Source: Tetracentron sinense
Taxonomy: Eukaryota; Streptophyta; Magnoliopsida; Trochodendrales; Trochodendraceae
DNA length: 64,000 nucleotides
Direction of reading: 5' to 3'
Assembly (NCBI GenBank): GCA_015143295.1
Contig: CM026568.1
Coordinates: forward strand, 34,232,441 to 34,296,440
Under the pieces are notes generated by a model that had not been told where the DNA came from, searched no databases, and saw nothing but the letters and a program-made list of their open reading frames with translations. This document shows positions 53,701-64,000 of this stretch, piece by piece; position 1 is the first letter of the stretch; every line of letters begins with the position of its first letter. The translations under genes were made by a program, and so were the position numbers.

Positions 53701-54002
53701 AGATTTCCGGCATGGACAGCGAGAAACAAGGCCGTCACATCCGTCTTGAACTCCTCGTACTCGATACGAACTTCATCGGCCGATTCATCGTGCAACAGAA
53801 CCTCCGTCTTTCTATCCTTCAAGCACACCGTGCCGATGAAATTCACGTCAACGAAAGGATCGGCGATACATTCAAATGCCGACTTCAGATCGCTAGTGTG
53901 CGAAGCTTCGACGAGCCTTTGAGAGACTTCTGCTTCGTAATCAACCGGAAATACCTGTTTTCCAGCTAAGAATCCGCCTGCTGACTGGCTGAATACGGTC
54001 AT
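44749..54002 (-). CDS. Plant ankyrin-repeat protein, four exons
   Basis: A protein-interaction scaffold built mainly of ankyrin repeats; the binding partner is unknown. Exons: 53679-54002, 49379-49654, 46828-46965 and 44749-46305, all phase 0, giving 2295 bp, 764 codons plus stop. Roughly a dozen repeats are seen, for example TALFLAVHAGNLKLVRKLL (about 90-108), TTAAVREGHLEILEILLKAG, GFSAVMVAAKEGHVEAF, GFYALHCAARRGDLDAVHLL and GYTPLMLAAREGHGCLCEFL. A basic linker (RNRRRKGDANE) leads to a conserved tail, FRVVTTKNKELHFVCEGG and AELWVRGIKVVTRE. The N-terminus MTVFSQSAGGFLAGKQVFP matches plant homologues, I believe including Arabidopsis At5g14230. No membrane segment or signal peptide is seen. Introns are 4024, 2413 and 522 bp, the first two rich in MITEs. 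The exon 2 donor has been copied by an insertion. Confidence 0.93.
47270..48960. repeat. Inverted-repeat family in ankyrin intron 2
   Basis: At least three related blocks (about 47285-47480, 48245-48372, 48828-48950) share CACACAGATCTTGTGTGCCC and GGGAGATTGACGCCA words. The last two are inverted relative to each other, with GGGAGATTG facing inwards. The 48245-48335 block is itself a fold-back (GCTTTAGGGACACATGG against CCATGTGTCACTAAAGC). This fits nested or rearranged MITEs. A weaker relative lies at 48965-49020. No coding signal. Confidence 0.6.
49300..49380 (+). mobile_element. Short insertion with 18-bp target duplication at the ankyrin exon 2 donor
   Basis: AGACTGATGTTTTTACCT occurs at 49300-49317 and again at 49363-49380. 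Between them lie 45 bp (49318-49362) starting AAGTTGGGGTTAGGCAGACC and ending in an A-rich AATTAAACAAAA. This is the layout of a 5'-truncated SINE or LINE-mobilised fragment. A related piece is at about 42078. The duplicated block includes the splice donor of ankyrin exon 2 (49379/49378) and so placed a second donor-like site 63 bp downstream. Confidence 0.85.
50879..51477. mobile_element. Tandem pair of MITEs with 47-bp palindrome
   Basis: Two head-to-tail copies of 298 bp (50879-51176) and 301 bp (51177-51477), nearly identical, joined through a shared CTTGTGAAAGGCCT. Each copy has inverted ends around CTGGCGAAGCCAGAAAGGG. Each also holds an inner palindrome (51064-51110 in the first) with 23-base arms, GGTGGAGAAGTCAAAATCAT and so on, around a single base. 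Located in ankyrin intron 1. Confidence 0.9.
51478..53678. other. Remaining ankyrin intron 1 sequence
   Basis: AT-rich intron. A short direct repeat near 52060-52160 (GATTTCTAAATTGTATG and GATTGCTAAATTGTATG) is the only repeat noted. Plus-strand frames such as 53230-53568 are lysine-rich readings of A-rich intron and are not supported as genes. Confidence 0.5.
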
Positions 54003-54255
54003 TATCGGTTGAGTGAGTGGTTTTCCGGCAATGTTTCTGAAACTTCAGGCGCCGGTAAACCAGAGATCTCGCTTAAGTTGTTTTCTCTCACTCTCCCCCT
54101 CTAAAACTCTCTTGACTCAGACTTGAGAACCGAAACTTGAAAGAAGTGAGCGCCAGAGACGGAGGGGGGAAAGCGTGCCTTTTATTTGGGTTGGTTTAAC
54201 CATGGTTAAAAAATATTGATTAAGGGATGATTTAAGATGACCCACTGTTACTGAA
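54003..54255 (-). promoter_or_regulatory. Leader and promoter region of the ankyrin gene
   Basis: Immediately upstream of the start codon the minus strand passes through a pyrimidine/purine-biased stretch (plus-strand CTCTCACTCTCCCCCTCT near 54086), a common feature of plant core promoters and leaders. The start site cannot be set from sequence. The promoter is hemmed in by a MITE starting near 54256. Confidence 0.4.
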
Positions 54256-54612
54256 GGAGATCGAATCACAGCCAATGGCAATTGAATTGGGGGAGAGTTC
54301 AATCGCAGGTGAACACATGTCCCTTTCAACCCCTGTTAACCGTGATTAAAATTCATTAACCCTTAAAATTCAACAATCTAACCTTGGTTTTTAGAAAAAA
54401 TATATTTAAAAACTTAACCCTAGGGTTAGGAAATTTTAACTTTATGGTTAAATTTAAAATTTTAAAATTTTTTTTTCTAAAAACCAAGTTTAGATTATTG
54501 AATTCTAAAGGCTGACAAATCTTAACCATGGTTAATAAAGGTTAAAAGTGACAAATGTTAACATGTAGGTCTCCCTAGATTCAATCACAATTGGATGTGA
54601 TTCAATCTCGTT
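54256..54612. mobile_element. MITE copy C (GAGAGTTCAAT family)
   Basis: A fold-back element with ends GGAGATCGAATCACAGCC and, inverted, GAGATTGAATCACATCC. The core contains CAACAATCTAACCTTGG and its inverted partner around an AT-rich centre. It lies about 250 bp upstream of the ankyrin start codon. Confidence 0.75.
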
Positions 54613-54997
54613 ACGAGAGTGTAATAGTACTTTTATTTATTTATTTATTTTATAACACATAATACTCACACACACTGTATCACAACACACAACACCAACA
54701 ACCCACAATCGTTACGGCACAAGCCAGTACACCCACATACCTCTAAAAAGAAAGAGGGCAGCGGGGCTTTAAGATGACACCTCCAAGGTAATAACCCGCC
54801 GACGTAGGACTATTTAGGTATTTTTGACTTCTTTAACAGAGCTCGGATCATATTAATCGCCACTAGTCAAAGAGTAATTAAGAATTTCTAACCTTAATTT
54901 TTATAAAAAAAATATTAATTTTAAAGTAAAAAAATTATTAACCAGAGTTGGAAGGACTTTTGTCCAACAAGTGGACAAAAGGGTGATCGTCTCAGCT

Positions 54998-55453
54998 AGG
55001 GATGGCAACGGGGCGGGTTTTGGGCTAAGGATGGCAACGGGGCGGGTTTTGGGCTGGGGTGTCCCCATCAAACCCCTGCCCCTAATGGGAAACTCCTACA
55101 CTAAACCTGTCCCAAACCAAGGGTGGGACGGATCTCTTCAGATTTTTTAAAACAATTCTTAACCTCATCCTCGCCTTGCCCCGTCCTATTAAGCACTAGA
55201 TGAGGCGGGTCGGGGCTATATTTCATACTATATCCACTAAAAATCATGTAATTTTAGTATTAAAGTAAGGGTAAAATAATTATTTGATTTTATAAATGGG
55301 GCGGGGTGGCCTAAACCCATCCCCGGCCTGAACCCGACTTGGATTTAACATGAAATTCTCAAACCTGCCCCTACCCCGTTTAAATGCTCTCTAAACCCAT
55401 CCCAATAGGTGTGGGGTGGGTTACCTGATTAGCCCGGCCTGTTTCCATCCCTA
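54998..55453. mobile_element. MULE-type MITE with 9-bp target duplication
   Basis: GTCTCAGCT flanks both sides (54989-54997 and 55454-55462). The ends are AGGGATGGCAACGGGGCGGG and, inverted, AGGGATGGAAACAGGCCGGG. A 32-bp subterminal unit is tandemly repeated at the left end. GC-rich ends and no coding capacity. Confidence 0.87.
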
Positions 55454-55559
55454 GTCTCAGCTTGAACAACATCAATAAAGGAAGTATTTTGTTTTGAGTG
55501 CTAGAATAACTCACTAAGCAGACGAAATGGTCCAAATTTTATGTAATAATATTTTTGAA

Positions 55560-58500
55560 GGATCGATTTATTAAAGCCAAGCTTAAGCTCAAAAAGTTAG
55601 ACTTGAAGTTCGCCCGAATAGAATGGCTAGTTCGAGCTCGAATTGGATCGGCTTGGCTCAAGTTTTAAGTTTAATTTATTAAAAAATATGTAATAATAAA
55701 TTATAAGTAATCTTTATTATTATTTTATGGAGAATGATTGTTTACGCGGGCACGTTACGCTGCTCGAAATATGCACACTTCCACAGGATGCCACATGTCC
55801 ATTTTTACATTCATGAATTATGGTTAAGATTCACTCACCCCTAGGGTTCATTCATCTAACCTTAGTTTTAAAAAAAATAACCTCAGGTTAGTTAACACTC
55901 ATTAATTATGGTTAAGATTCACTCATCCTTGGGGTTCATCCATCTATTAACATTCATTAATTATGGTTAATATAAAGTTCATATTTTGGTGTTGGTTTAT
56001 TCCGTTGTCAAAACAGTGAGTCTAGTGTGTCTTGTGTCATTGCCTACAAGCATTCAAGACAAGTGAAGATGAATACCGAAGAAGATTAACTGAAGACATT
56101 CCGATCATCGCCTTCGTTTCATTCATAGGATAGTAAGTGACCTACATACCTATCTTATACCTTAAGTGGATTGACGTAGAAAAATTTGTTTATCTTAAAC
56201 GGTTAGTGACTTGCCTTTAGTTGAAGCTTTCGAGTCAAAATAGGCGAAATCGCCTCTATCATTAGAGGGATATTTTGATCATTTTCCATCATTCAAAATG
56301 TATCAAATTTTAGGGCAGATTCTAAATGACCTAAAGTAGCTATGTTTCAAATTTTAGTTTAATCCGATAAGAATTAAACTCTCTAGAATTATTCAAAGTT
56401 TAATGGCAAAACTGTAAATAGGATGAATAGTAACCACATGAATAGTATTTTTAATAGTTATAAACATTTTCCAACTATGGTATTGCCTATATAAGTAAGG
56501 GTTTTGATCTTCATTCAACCATAAAAGAGTTTAGAGAGTTTCAGTTGTGATATTTTAGGTTTCTCAAACCATTCTCCTCTTCTACCCAGATTGCTAGATA
56601 TTAATTGATTATTTCTTGCTTGTTAATTCCTAATTTTTGGAATTTAATTAGAGTTTTTATTTTAATCAACCATCAACCCGTTCTTTTAAAGAACAATTGA
56701 CTGGTGTGATTTGTAGTCTTTGTAAAAAATGTCGATCTAAAGAGGATCGTGGTTGTTTTGGAGATTTAAGTAGATTACGAAACTTGCGGATTCGTGATTG
56801 CTTATCGATGCGTGGATGACTGAGTATTGAGGATCGTTGTGTCGAGTCCGGTTGAGTACAGTTCGAGTCTTGTAAGTATTTGTTTAACTTACTTTTAGTG
56901 ATATTTTTTTGCTAGATTAGGTTCCGTGGTTTTTCTAAGAAGGGTTTCTGATTGTTACGCAATTTTAATTATTCCTTATAGTAAAAATTTCGTAGAATAA
57001 TACTAGTAAGAGTATTGAACCTCTGAGGATTGTGCTCGTTTCGTTGCTTTTTATCAAGATTAATTTTAAACTAATGATTTGGACAATTGATTTTCACTTG
57101 ATTAAATTAAAACAATGAATTAAAAAAATTAAGATTTCTAATTTAATTATCAACTATTGGGTTTTAAATTATTTGGAGAGAAGATTTAGGGTATTCGAAT
57201 CGACCACTAACCTCATAACTAATCATATTCTGAATTCATTCAAACATCTTAATTTGTCAACATTATAGTTAGAGTGACAACACGTCCCCTCTCAATTGAT
57301 CAAGAAAAATTCAAGAGATCAAACCCTAAACATATCGTATCTTCGGTTAACACGAATGATACAAACTAATCTATGGTTGTGTAATCACTTTAGCATAAAA
57401 TATCTTATGATTTAGTCTCTTGATATATTAAAATCATTGCATAAAAATTTATGTTGAAATTCTAACGAAAATTAACACAAGTAAGTTTAATTTCAATTTC
57501 TTAACACCTAAGACAATGATTGAAATTCCATTGAAATCGAATATAAATCAAATAAATCCGCTCATTATGTAATCAATGTTTTACAAATAAGAAATCTAAA
57601 TAAAATAAAATAAAAGATACAATTACTTGGCTAGGGTTTCATCGAAACCCTAGAATGAAAAGTTAGTTCATCACGAGGGAGGAATACACCGTCTTCATAG
57701 ACAAAAATGACAAACTCTTCTTCATGACTTCCTTAATCTCCAGAACTCCTTCTTTTCACTTTGATTCAAAATCTCTGATGTCCTTTTAGGCCACAAGGTC
57801 TTCTATTTATATAGAGAATGGTGTTTTTTGGATTAGGGTTCTTAGAAACTCATTAGGACTCAACTTCTTCAATTCCAGATTAGTTGACTAGCCAAAAACA
57901 TCGATCTGCGATCAATTGCACAGCACATGCGATCGATCGCATACAGAGAAAAATTTATAGAATCTCTCTATCATATGTGTGATCAATCGCAAACCTATCC
58001 ATTTATTGTAGCCTGACCTGCGATCGATTGCAGCCCAGCTACGATCTATCGCAGGTTGTAAAAATTTTCAGAATTTTTTTTTTCTTCTTTTTACATGGTT
58101 GAACCTTGTTTGTATTTTGGAAACCTTCAAATCTTTATTTTTAACCATCTTTTCCTCGTATGAACCTGAAATCATTGAAAACTACCAAGTATCATAACAT
58201 AGTTTAAAAAGAATACTTTAATGGATTAACAAGTGTAGTTTAAGGTGCTTATATGTGTAACATTTAGCACTGATCAGTTTCCACATAAAAATCTATCTCT
58301 TGTGATTTGTGTCTTTCTTAATTCCGCACTTAATTGTTATCATTCCTTAATTAGTTAATAATTTGATTGGTAAAATTTTAATATGGTAGATAGACTTTTA
58401 GGAAGACCTAGCCCCCTTTGGATTTGTGAGTTCTCAACTCAAACATTGTTTTGGAATTAATCCAGTTAAGATTCACTTACCCCCAAAGTTCATCAATTTA

Positions 58501-58800
58501 ACCTTGATTTTAAAAAATACATAATAATTATAAGTGAGTTAAACATAATTATGATTAAAAAACAGAAAAAGAGACATGTGGCGGGTTGTGGGCGTGCACG
58601 CGTTCCACCCAGTGGAATGCGGGCATGCAAAGTATCACTCCCTTTACTTTATTAATATATTATAATATTCAAGTCAAGCTGAACTCAAACCGAATCAACT
58701 TCAATCGAACCGAGCACTTTCAAGCTCGAATAAAAGCTTGACTCAACTCTATCGAATTGATTAAGCTAAGCCAACAAGCCAGCTTGACTTGGATACATCC
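55560..58800. mobile_element. Nested MITE complex
   Basis: Outer layer: AAGCTT- and GAGCTCG-rich ends (about 55560-55690 and 58670-58800) in inverted arrangement. Middle layer: a MITE of the ACATGTCC-type family with ends near 55740 (GAGAATGATTGTTTACGCGG) and, inverted, near 58645 (GAGTGATACTTTGCATGCCC). Inner layer: about 2.4 kb of unrelated sequence (about 55980-58450). The inner block has a TATA-like TATATAAG near 56490 and resembles LTR-type DNA but was not resolved. No gene is visible. Confidence 0.5.
57906..58054. repeat. Five copies of a TGCGATCGATCGCA-like palindrome
   Basis: Near-palindromic words lie at 57906-57920, 57927-57942, 57978-57991, 58018-58033 and 58039-58054, with consensus CTGCGATCGATYGCAG. 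They fall within 150 bp, inside the inner layer of the nested complex. The spacing is irregular. Confidence 0.85.
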
Positions 58801-58809
58801 TCAGCTTTC

Positions 58810-60213
58810 TTTTATAGAAAAAAAGCTCATGTTAGCTGGGAGCAAGTGCGGGCTGGCTCAGATCCTTGGTTACTTCTGCACCTGCAGTTCAAGCCCATCC
58901 CTCTTCTGCGAGTTTCTACTGCAAATGTTAGGGTAGCAGATTGGATAAGCAAAGACTAATAGATGAGATCAGTCAAAATTGGAGAGGGTTGTGACTCGTC
59001 AATCGATGGAGGAGATTAGCAACATTCCTATCAGCTCCTTGGATGTCTCGGATCGTATCATTTGGCATTACTCCAAATCCGATAGTTTTAAAGTTAGTTC
59101 AGCATCTTATGTGACCAAGATCCTAATTGAGCAAGGGAAGGCCTCGTCTAGTGCTATTGGAGGCTCGGTGGCACCTATTTGGAGTAAAATTTGGAAATTG
59201 TCTGTGCCCCCCAAGTTGAAAGTATTCATGTGGAGATTGTGTCATAATAGAGACTGTGTCACAATGGAGTAGCAGTGGCTAAGAACTTACATAAGAAACA
59301 AATTCCGATTAAGGTGTGTCCTCTATGTAAAAATCACATCGAAACTATTTCTCATCTCTTTTTAGCTTGCTCTTGTTTGCGTAGCATTTGGTTTGGGTCC
59401 AAGTTGGCTATCCAGATTTCCCAAATCCGAATTTATCTTTCATCCACTGGTGGGCCAAGTGGACGCAACACCCTCAGTTTAATGAGAAAATAGTATGTTG
59501 GCTACCCGTATCTGTTCTACCATTTGGCATATTTGGAAACTAAGAAATGATGCTCGGCACCAGATCCTTATCGAGTCATTCAAACGGTGGAAAGGTTTAT
59601 AGAAGAGTTTGGAGGATTCCTTGCAGCATAGCTAACAGGGGTGCAATGGAGTGCGAAAGTGTTGAGTGAGTCCGGATAGGGGGTGGATAAAAATAAACGT
59701 GGATGGGGCTGTGTTAATATTAGGTCTGGCAGCGTAAGCTGGGCTTATTGCTCGTGATTATAGGGGAGAGATTCTTTCAGAACATGCAAATCTTTAAGGA
59801 AAAAAAGCAATAGGAGCGCAGAAGTGGAAGCCATTCGGATGGGGATGCAAGCTGCCATTGCTCGTGGATGGAATCAGGTGATAATAATCTATAGACTTCC
59901 TTCATGGAAGGGTCACTTTGCCCCATTGGGAAATCGGCATCGTCATGGAAGATATCAAAAAAATGGCTGAGCTTAACAGTAGTATGCGCATTTTTCTTTT
60001 GTTCCAAGAGAAGCCAACTTAGAAGCACTTGAAGCTGCCCAGGAAGGTCTGGCCTGGAGTATTAGGGGCATAAGGGACCTTAGAGAAGTGGTTGAGTTTC
60101 CCTCCGATAGTACTAGTGTGGGAATGGTCAATTGAAATGCGGTGTACCTCGTCGAGGAGAGTTTCCTCTTTTCTTTGAATGAAAGTTTCTTTCCAACAAA
60201 AAAAAACAAAAAA
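58810..60213 (+). pseudogene. LINE remnant: zinc-binding and RNase H domains
   Basis: Plus-strand frames in order: a GSDPWLLLHLQFKPIP-like segment near 58860; the zf-RVT region at 58979-59272 (DRIIWHYSKSDSFKVSSASY, PPKLKVFMWRLCHN); CPLCKNHIETISHLFLAC at 59312; an RNase H-like start (KINVDGAV) near 59690; an EAIRMGMQAAIARGWN-like helix near 59835; then a terminal A-rich run at about 60198-60213. Frames are broken several times. It is the 3' part of an L1-type LINE, now dead. Confidence 0.82.
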
Positions 60214-60329
60214 CTGACATTTAGGCATAGTCACCTATGTTTTGAAACTTATAAATACCCACTCTTTTGGTGAATCCGTCAGTTCCCCTTCAAATTTGTT
60301 ATTGAAGTGGCGTGACTTGCACACACTAA

Positions 60330-60790
60330 TGCCATTAGGGGCGGATAGAGCGAGGGGGCCTGGGGCACTTGCTCCCCTAAACTTCAGAAAAAATGCCAAT
60401 TTTTTTTGGTTTAATAGGCATTGCATGGGACATGGGGGCAACTGCCCAAGGAAAAAAAAAGGCATAGCCAGGGGTGCAACAGCCCCTTCAATTTTATTTT
60501 TTTAAAAATATTTTTTAAAAACAATTTTTATGATATTGTTTAATTATTTAAAAGGACATAGTCATGAGACAAGGGGTGCATGACGGCTGCCTCCTTGAAC
60601 TTTTGAAAAAAAGTTATACTCTATTATTTAATAGGGTATAATCATTAGGTAAGACAACCCTTAACTTGAAGACAAAAATATATTTTTTTATAGTATATTT
60701 CTTAATTATTTAACAGGGCATTTCTATAAAGCAAGAGGACAACTGCCCCTGAAACAATATTTACGCATGATGTCAACATGAGGATTTGCA
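60330..60790. repeat. Fragment of the CAGGGGCGGAGCC hAT-type family
   Basis: AGGGGCGGATAGAG near 60338 and repeated blocks with GCCCCT and TATTTAATAGGGCAT words parallel 9230-9400 and 10270-10329 in the larger hAT-type element. Boundaries and target duplication were not resolved. Confidence 0.4.
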
Positions 60791-61308
60791 TTTTAGTGAC
60801 AAATTTTGGGTTATTGTAATTTTTCATGGAACACAAAATTTTAGGTTATTGAAATTTTAGTTCCGATTTGGACTTTATCACATGACATAAGTAAGTTTGG
60901 TAAGTTGATTGACGATAATTGACGAAAGGGGTGTAACTATCATTAGTTTGAAAAGTATGGGTGCTTAATGTATTTTCCAAAAATTGAGGAGGTCTATGTG
61001 TATTTTCGTGAAACCTCAGGAGATGTAAATGTATTTTTCCGAAAATGATTTGAGAAGTAATTTTGGAAGTTTTAGATTTTATTGCATGACATCAGTAAGT
61101 CTGGTCAGTTGATTGACGAAATGGGTGTAAGTTTCATTAATTTGAAAAGTAAGGGTGCCTAATATATTTTTTGAAAATTGATGTTTAATTTCGTCTAACT
61201 TCAGGGGTATATATGTATTTTTTCCCCAAAAAAAAACTGCATGATTTATTTGTTGCACTAGATGCATCATCATTTTTACCTGTTATGCATATTATATTCA
61301 TATTCAAG
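60791..61308. other. Intergenic, with a diverged direct duplication
   Basis: Two related stretches (about 60850-61020 and 61070-61215) share GATTGACGA, TTTGAAAAGTA and GGGTGC words, suggesting an old duplication. No gene. Confidence 0.45.
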
Positions 61309-61471
61309 TGTGCCTCTTGCGTGAGTGGTAGAGGTGTGGCCTTCCAAAGGGAGGCTCTGGGGATCCAATCCCCATGGGTACGAGCAGCAAGAGCTCCACT
61401 GCCCATGCTAACTTCTGACCAGCTGCCTCTATTGACCTAGGTAAATGATATCGACTACCAAAAAAAAAAAA
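61309..61471 (+). mobile_element. tRNA-derived SINE, plus strand
   Basis: Starts TGTGCCTCTTGCGTGAGTGG, with A-box-like TGAGTGGTAGAGG (61322-61334) and B-box-like GGATCCAATCC (about 61360). It continues to GGTAAATGATATCGACTACC and an A-run ending near 61471. Related copies are at 43729 and 44107 on the minus strand. Confidence 0.75.
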
Positions 61472-64000
61472 TGTAGTTCAGTAGACTTTTGAGTCAAGCG
61501 CCACAAACTCGAGTCAAGTTTTAAGTTTGATATATAATTAAAAATTTACAAATATATTTTTTTAATTTTTTTGTGCGCTTGTAGAATATAATTTATTTAA
61601 TAATATATAATCAATACATTATAAATTTGTACGATAACAAAATGTTAGGGTGCTCATAACAGCACTCTTTAGTAATTATTAGGGTAATACTAGCTACACT
61701 TGTTTTCTAAAATTCATTTTCTTCAACAAGGGATGACATTTGTTATTTTCTTCCATTAATAAGAGAATGACGTGTTTTGCACAACCACTCTGTCCACTCA
61801 GAGACTTATTAGTAAAGAGAGTTGCTAGAATTATCCTAATTATTTTAAAGCAAAATTCTAACAGTCGGTAGCACTGTCTAAGAGAGCTCTGCATTTGTCC
61901 AAATGTTTATAATTTAGGTCTAGGAATGGTGATAGTTTTCAAAGGAGTACTTGAATGTCTTATTAAACATAGATTTTGATTTGTATTTAGCCCTTCTCTA
62001 TTTTTTAATACAATAGAATCAAAGAGTTTTTTCAATAAATTGAATGCTTTTGATCTTATATTTTAGGTCTCCATGTCATAAAATATGTATCAGGGGCATG
62101 GTCTTAAGGCCCCTACGTTGAATATTTTTTGGTAGAGGTTCTATAACACCTAATTCCTAATACACACAGACCTAAGCCTACATCGATAAAGGACTACTAT
62201 AGTCTTCCTATATTTATTTATTGTAAAGAATGAGGTGTCGGAAAATTAGTGGTGCTGAATCCTACTGTCAGGAGAACAAAGGGTCATAATATCAGATACC
62301 AGAGTGGGGGAATTTCCTAAGAAGCCTTCTTCTCTCTTTTGACTGTATTTTAACTGCCCTCTCTTAATCTCTTTTTGCATGCAACTCTCGTTGACCAGGA
62401 ATAAATTTTCTATATATGGCACAGCCGTACACGTGTCATGCATGCAAGAAATCTTGTCCCACACTAATCAGTAATTATAATAGTAGTTAAATATAAGCCA
62501 AAAAAGAAGGGGTTGAAGACTTGAAGTACTCACTCCCGTGGGCCTTATGTTCTTGGGTGACCTGCATGTGCCTATTAGTCAAAGTGATCGAGTTTCTTAA
62601 GAGTCCTTCGGGAGTTTTAGCGGTGTTTTATTGGTGACGAGTGTGTCTGCGCATCTTAGAGCACTCCCTGGGCACGTTCAAATCTTAAATATTAATTGAA
62701 TTTGAGTTGCATTGGATACAAATCTTAAATAACGGATCATATTTGAATTGGACGATTGAGAATCTGACAAATCCGAATTGATTTCAAATCTATCGAATTA
62801 TTTTTAATCGGAATGTGATTAAATTTAGTCAAATTCCATATGAATTCTAAACATAGGGTCCTCTCTGTTTTGACTTTTCATGGGGTCACGACTCACGACT
62901 CACGACTCACGACTCATTCAACAACTTGCCGTTGGATTATCGAGGGACATGTGTAGTGAATAGGGTGCATGTCCGACCAATTATATAAAATATATTTTAA
63001 GTTTATATAACTAAAATAATCTTTAAAATATATACTTTTTATATAATTTAATACATTAAATTGTTAATTTCAATATAAGTAGAGATAAAATATTAAATAA
63101 TTTTTAAAATATATTTTTAAGATATTAGTTTATATTTTTTAGACATTAATTTATATTTTTTACTTTTTTAAAAAAAAATTATTGGATAATTCGTATATTA
63201 TCCAAATTCAAATATTTTAATTGAAATTTGATACAAATATCATATTTCACTATCCATTAAATATTTATTAGGATTCTGAAGGTTGAATATATAATCGGAT
63301 ATGAATTCGGATATACTACTATCCACTCAGCTCCGAATTCACTCCATTACAGCTCTAGCTCTTCGTTGTTCAACCATCCAGTTTCAGAGACCCTCATTGG
63401 TTTGGATTTAGGACATAAGGGTCTCAACATTGTGGTCATGGTTTACCTCTCAAAATGAGATAAAGGTAACCTAAATCTCACTAACAAACCCTAAAATCCT
63501 GCATGAACGATATCCTGATGCTCTCTGTTGTTGGGCCCCACCCCCAATGACCCTGGCCCATTACATTGGGTGGAGCTCATCCACTTGTCCTCCACAATTG
63601 TGACATTGGAGTCTCTCCATATCCACCTTTTCAAAAACCTAAATTTTTAGGAGGGCCCAAGAAAATCAGACACAAGCCAAGTGGCCAAAGCAGATAACCA
63701 ATGATGGTAGGTCCAGATCGAGTCCGACGTGGACACATTTTAAATCGTATTAGCACCACTTGTCGATATAGCTAGGGCTGATTCTAATGAAACATAAATG
63801 ATGTGTTTTGGTTTTCTTAGCCAAGAGAATGAAATAAGTGACAAGATTCTTAGAGAGGCATGGAGGGAAGGGTTATGTCTGTATCTAACCCCACCACTTG
63901 CTTGTTTCTCAAAGTTCCCAAACTCAAGCAACTATCATTTTAGTTCATAATCTCTAGGGATCTTTTCTCTTTTAAGAGGGTACCCACCTTTTAAGCATGA
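61472..64000. other. Intergenic to the window end, no gene
   Basis: AT-rich DNA. A seven-base unit TCACGAC is repeated four times at 62886-62913. 63000-63250 is extremely AT-rich. Short open frames here have no family resemblance and no splice-linked continuation was found. Confidence 0.5.
62886..62913. repeat. TCACGAC heptamer repeat, four copies
   Basis: Four exact head-to-tail copies of a seven-base unit. Confidence 0.95.

Noticed and set aside
61079..61440. Open frames over the SINE and its upstream flank
   Set aside because: They read through an A-run and tRNA-like SINE sequence and have no protein support.

Overview
The window is nuclear DNA of a flowering plant. Its three recognisable genes have spliced exons whose proteins match angiosperm families, and the AT-rich space between and inside them is filled with plant-type transposable elements (Ty3 chromovirus, TRIMs, hAT- and MULE-type MITEs, tRNA-derived SINEs, L1-type LINE remnants). 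I cannot name the species. The very long introns suggest a medium-to-large genome. No bacterial, organellar or viral gene block is visible.

Layout. 1574-31954 (minus): a DEAH-box RNA helicase of the plant DEAH4 / animal DHX40 type. I rebuilt 16 coding exons that join in frame to 701 codons; 2.1 kb of coding sequence is spread over 30.4 kb because introns 14, 13, 11 and 8 hold nested mobile elements. 33548-36471 (minus): MTERF5 (MDA1), a plastid transcription factor of the mTERF family, 488 codons, with a tandemly duplicated 50-bp second exon. 40.8-43.4 kb (plus): a few splice-consistent exons of a gene I do not recognise. 44749-54002 (minus): a 764-codon plant ankyrin-repeat protein in four exons. 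54-64 kb: no recognisable single-copy gene; nested MITEs, a LINE remnant and a SINE.

The three recognised genes all lie on the minus strand but have unrelated jobs (RNA processing, plastid transcription, ankyrin scaffold). Nothing suggests they work as one system. The interest lies in how mobile DNA and duplication have altered gene structure: an MTERF5 exon duplicated with a 36-bp gap too short to splice; a short insertion in the ankyrin gene whose 18-bp target-site duplication copied the exon 2 splice donor; a GC-AG intron in the helicase; a 359-bp complete TRIM with perfect 5-bp target duplication; a 7.3-kb hAT-type shell that swallowed a chromovirus; and several long hairpins in or beside transcribed regions.

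Coordinates of exons come from reading splice sites and reading frame by eye. Family assignments rest on recognised protein sequence. TE classes rest on terminal repeats, target duplications and protein motifs; no database search was possible.
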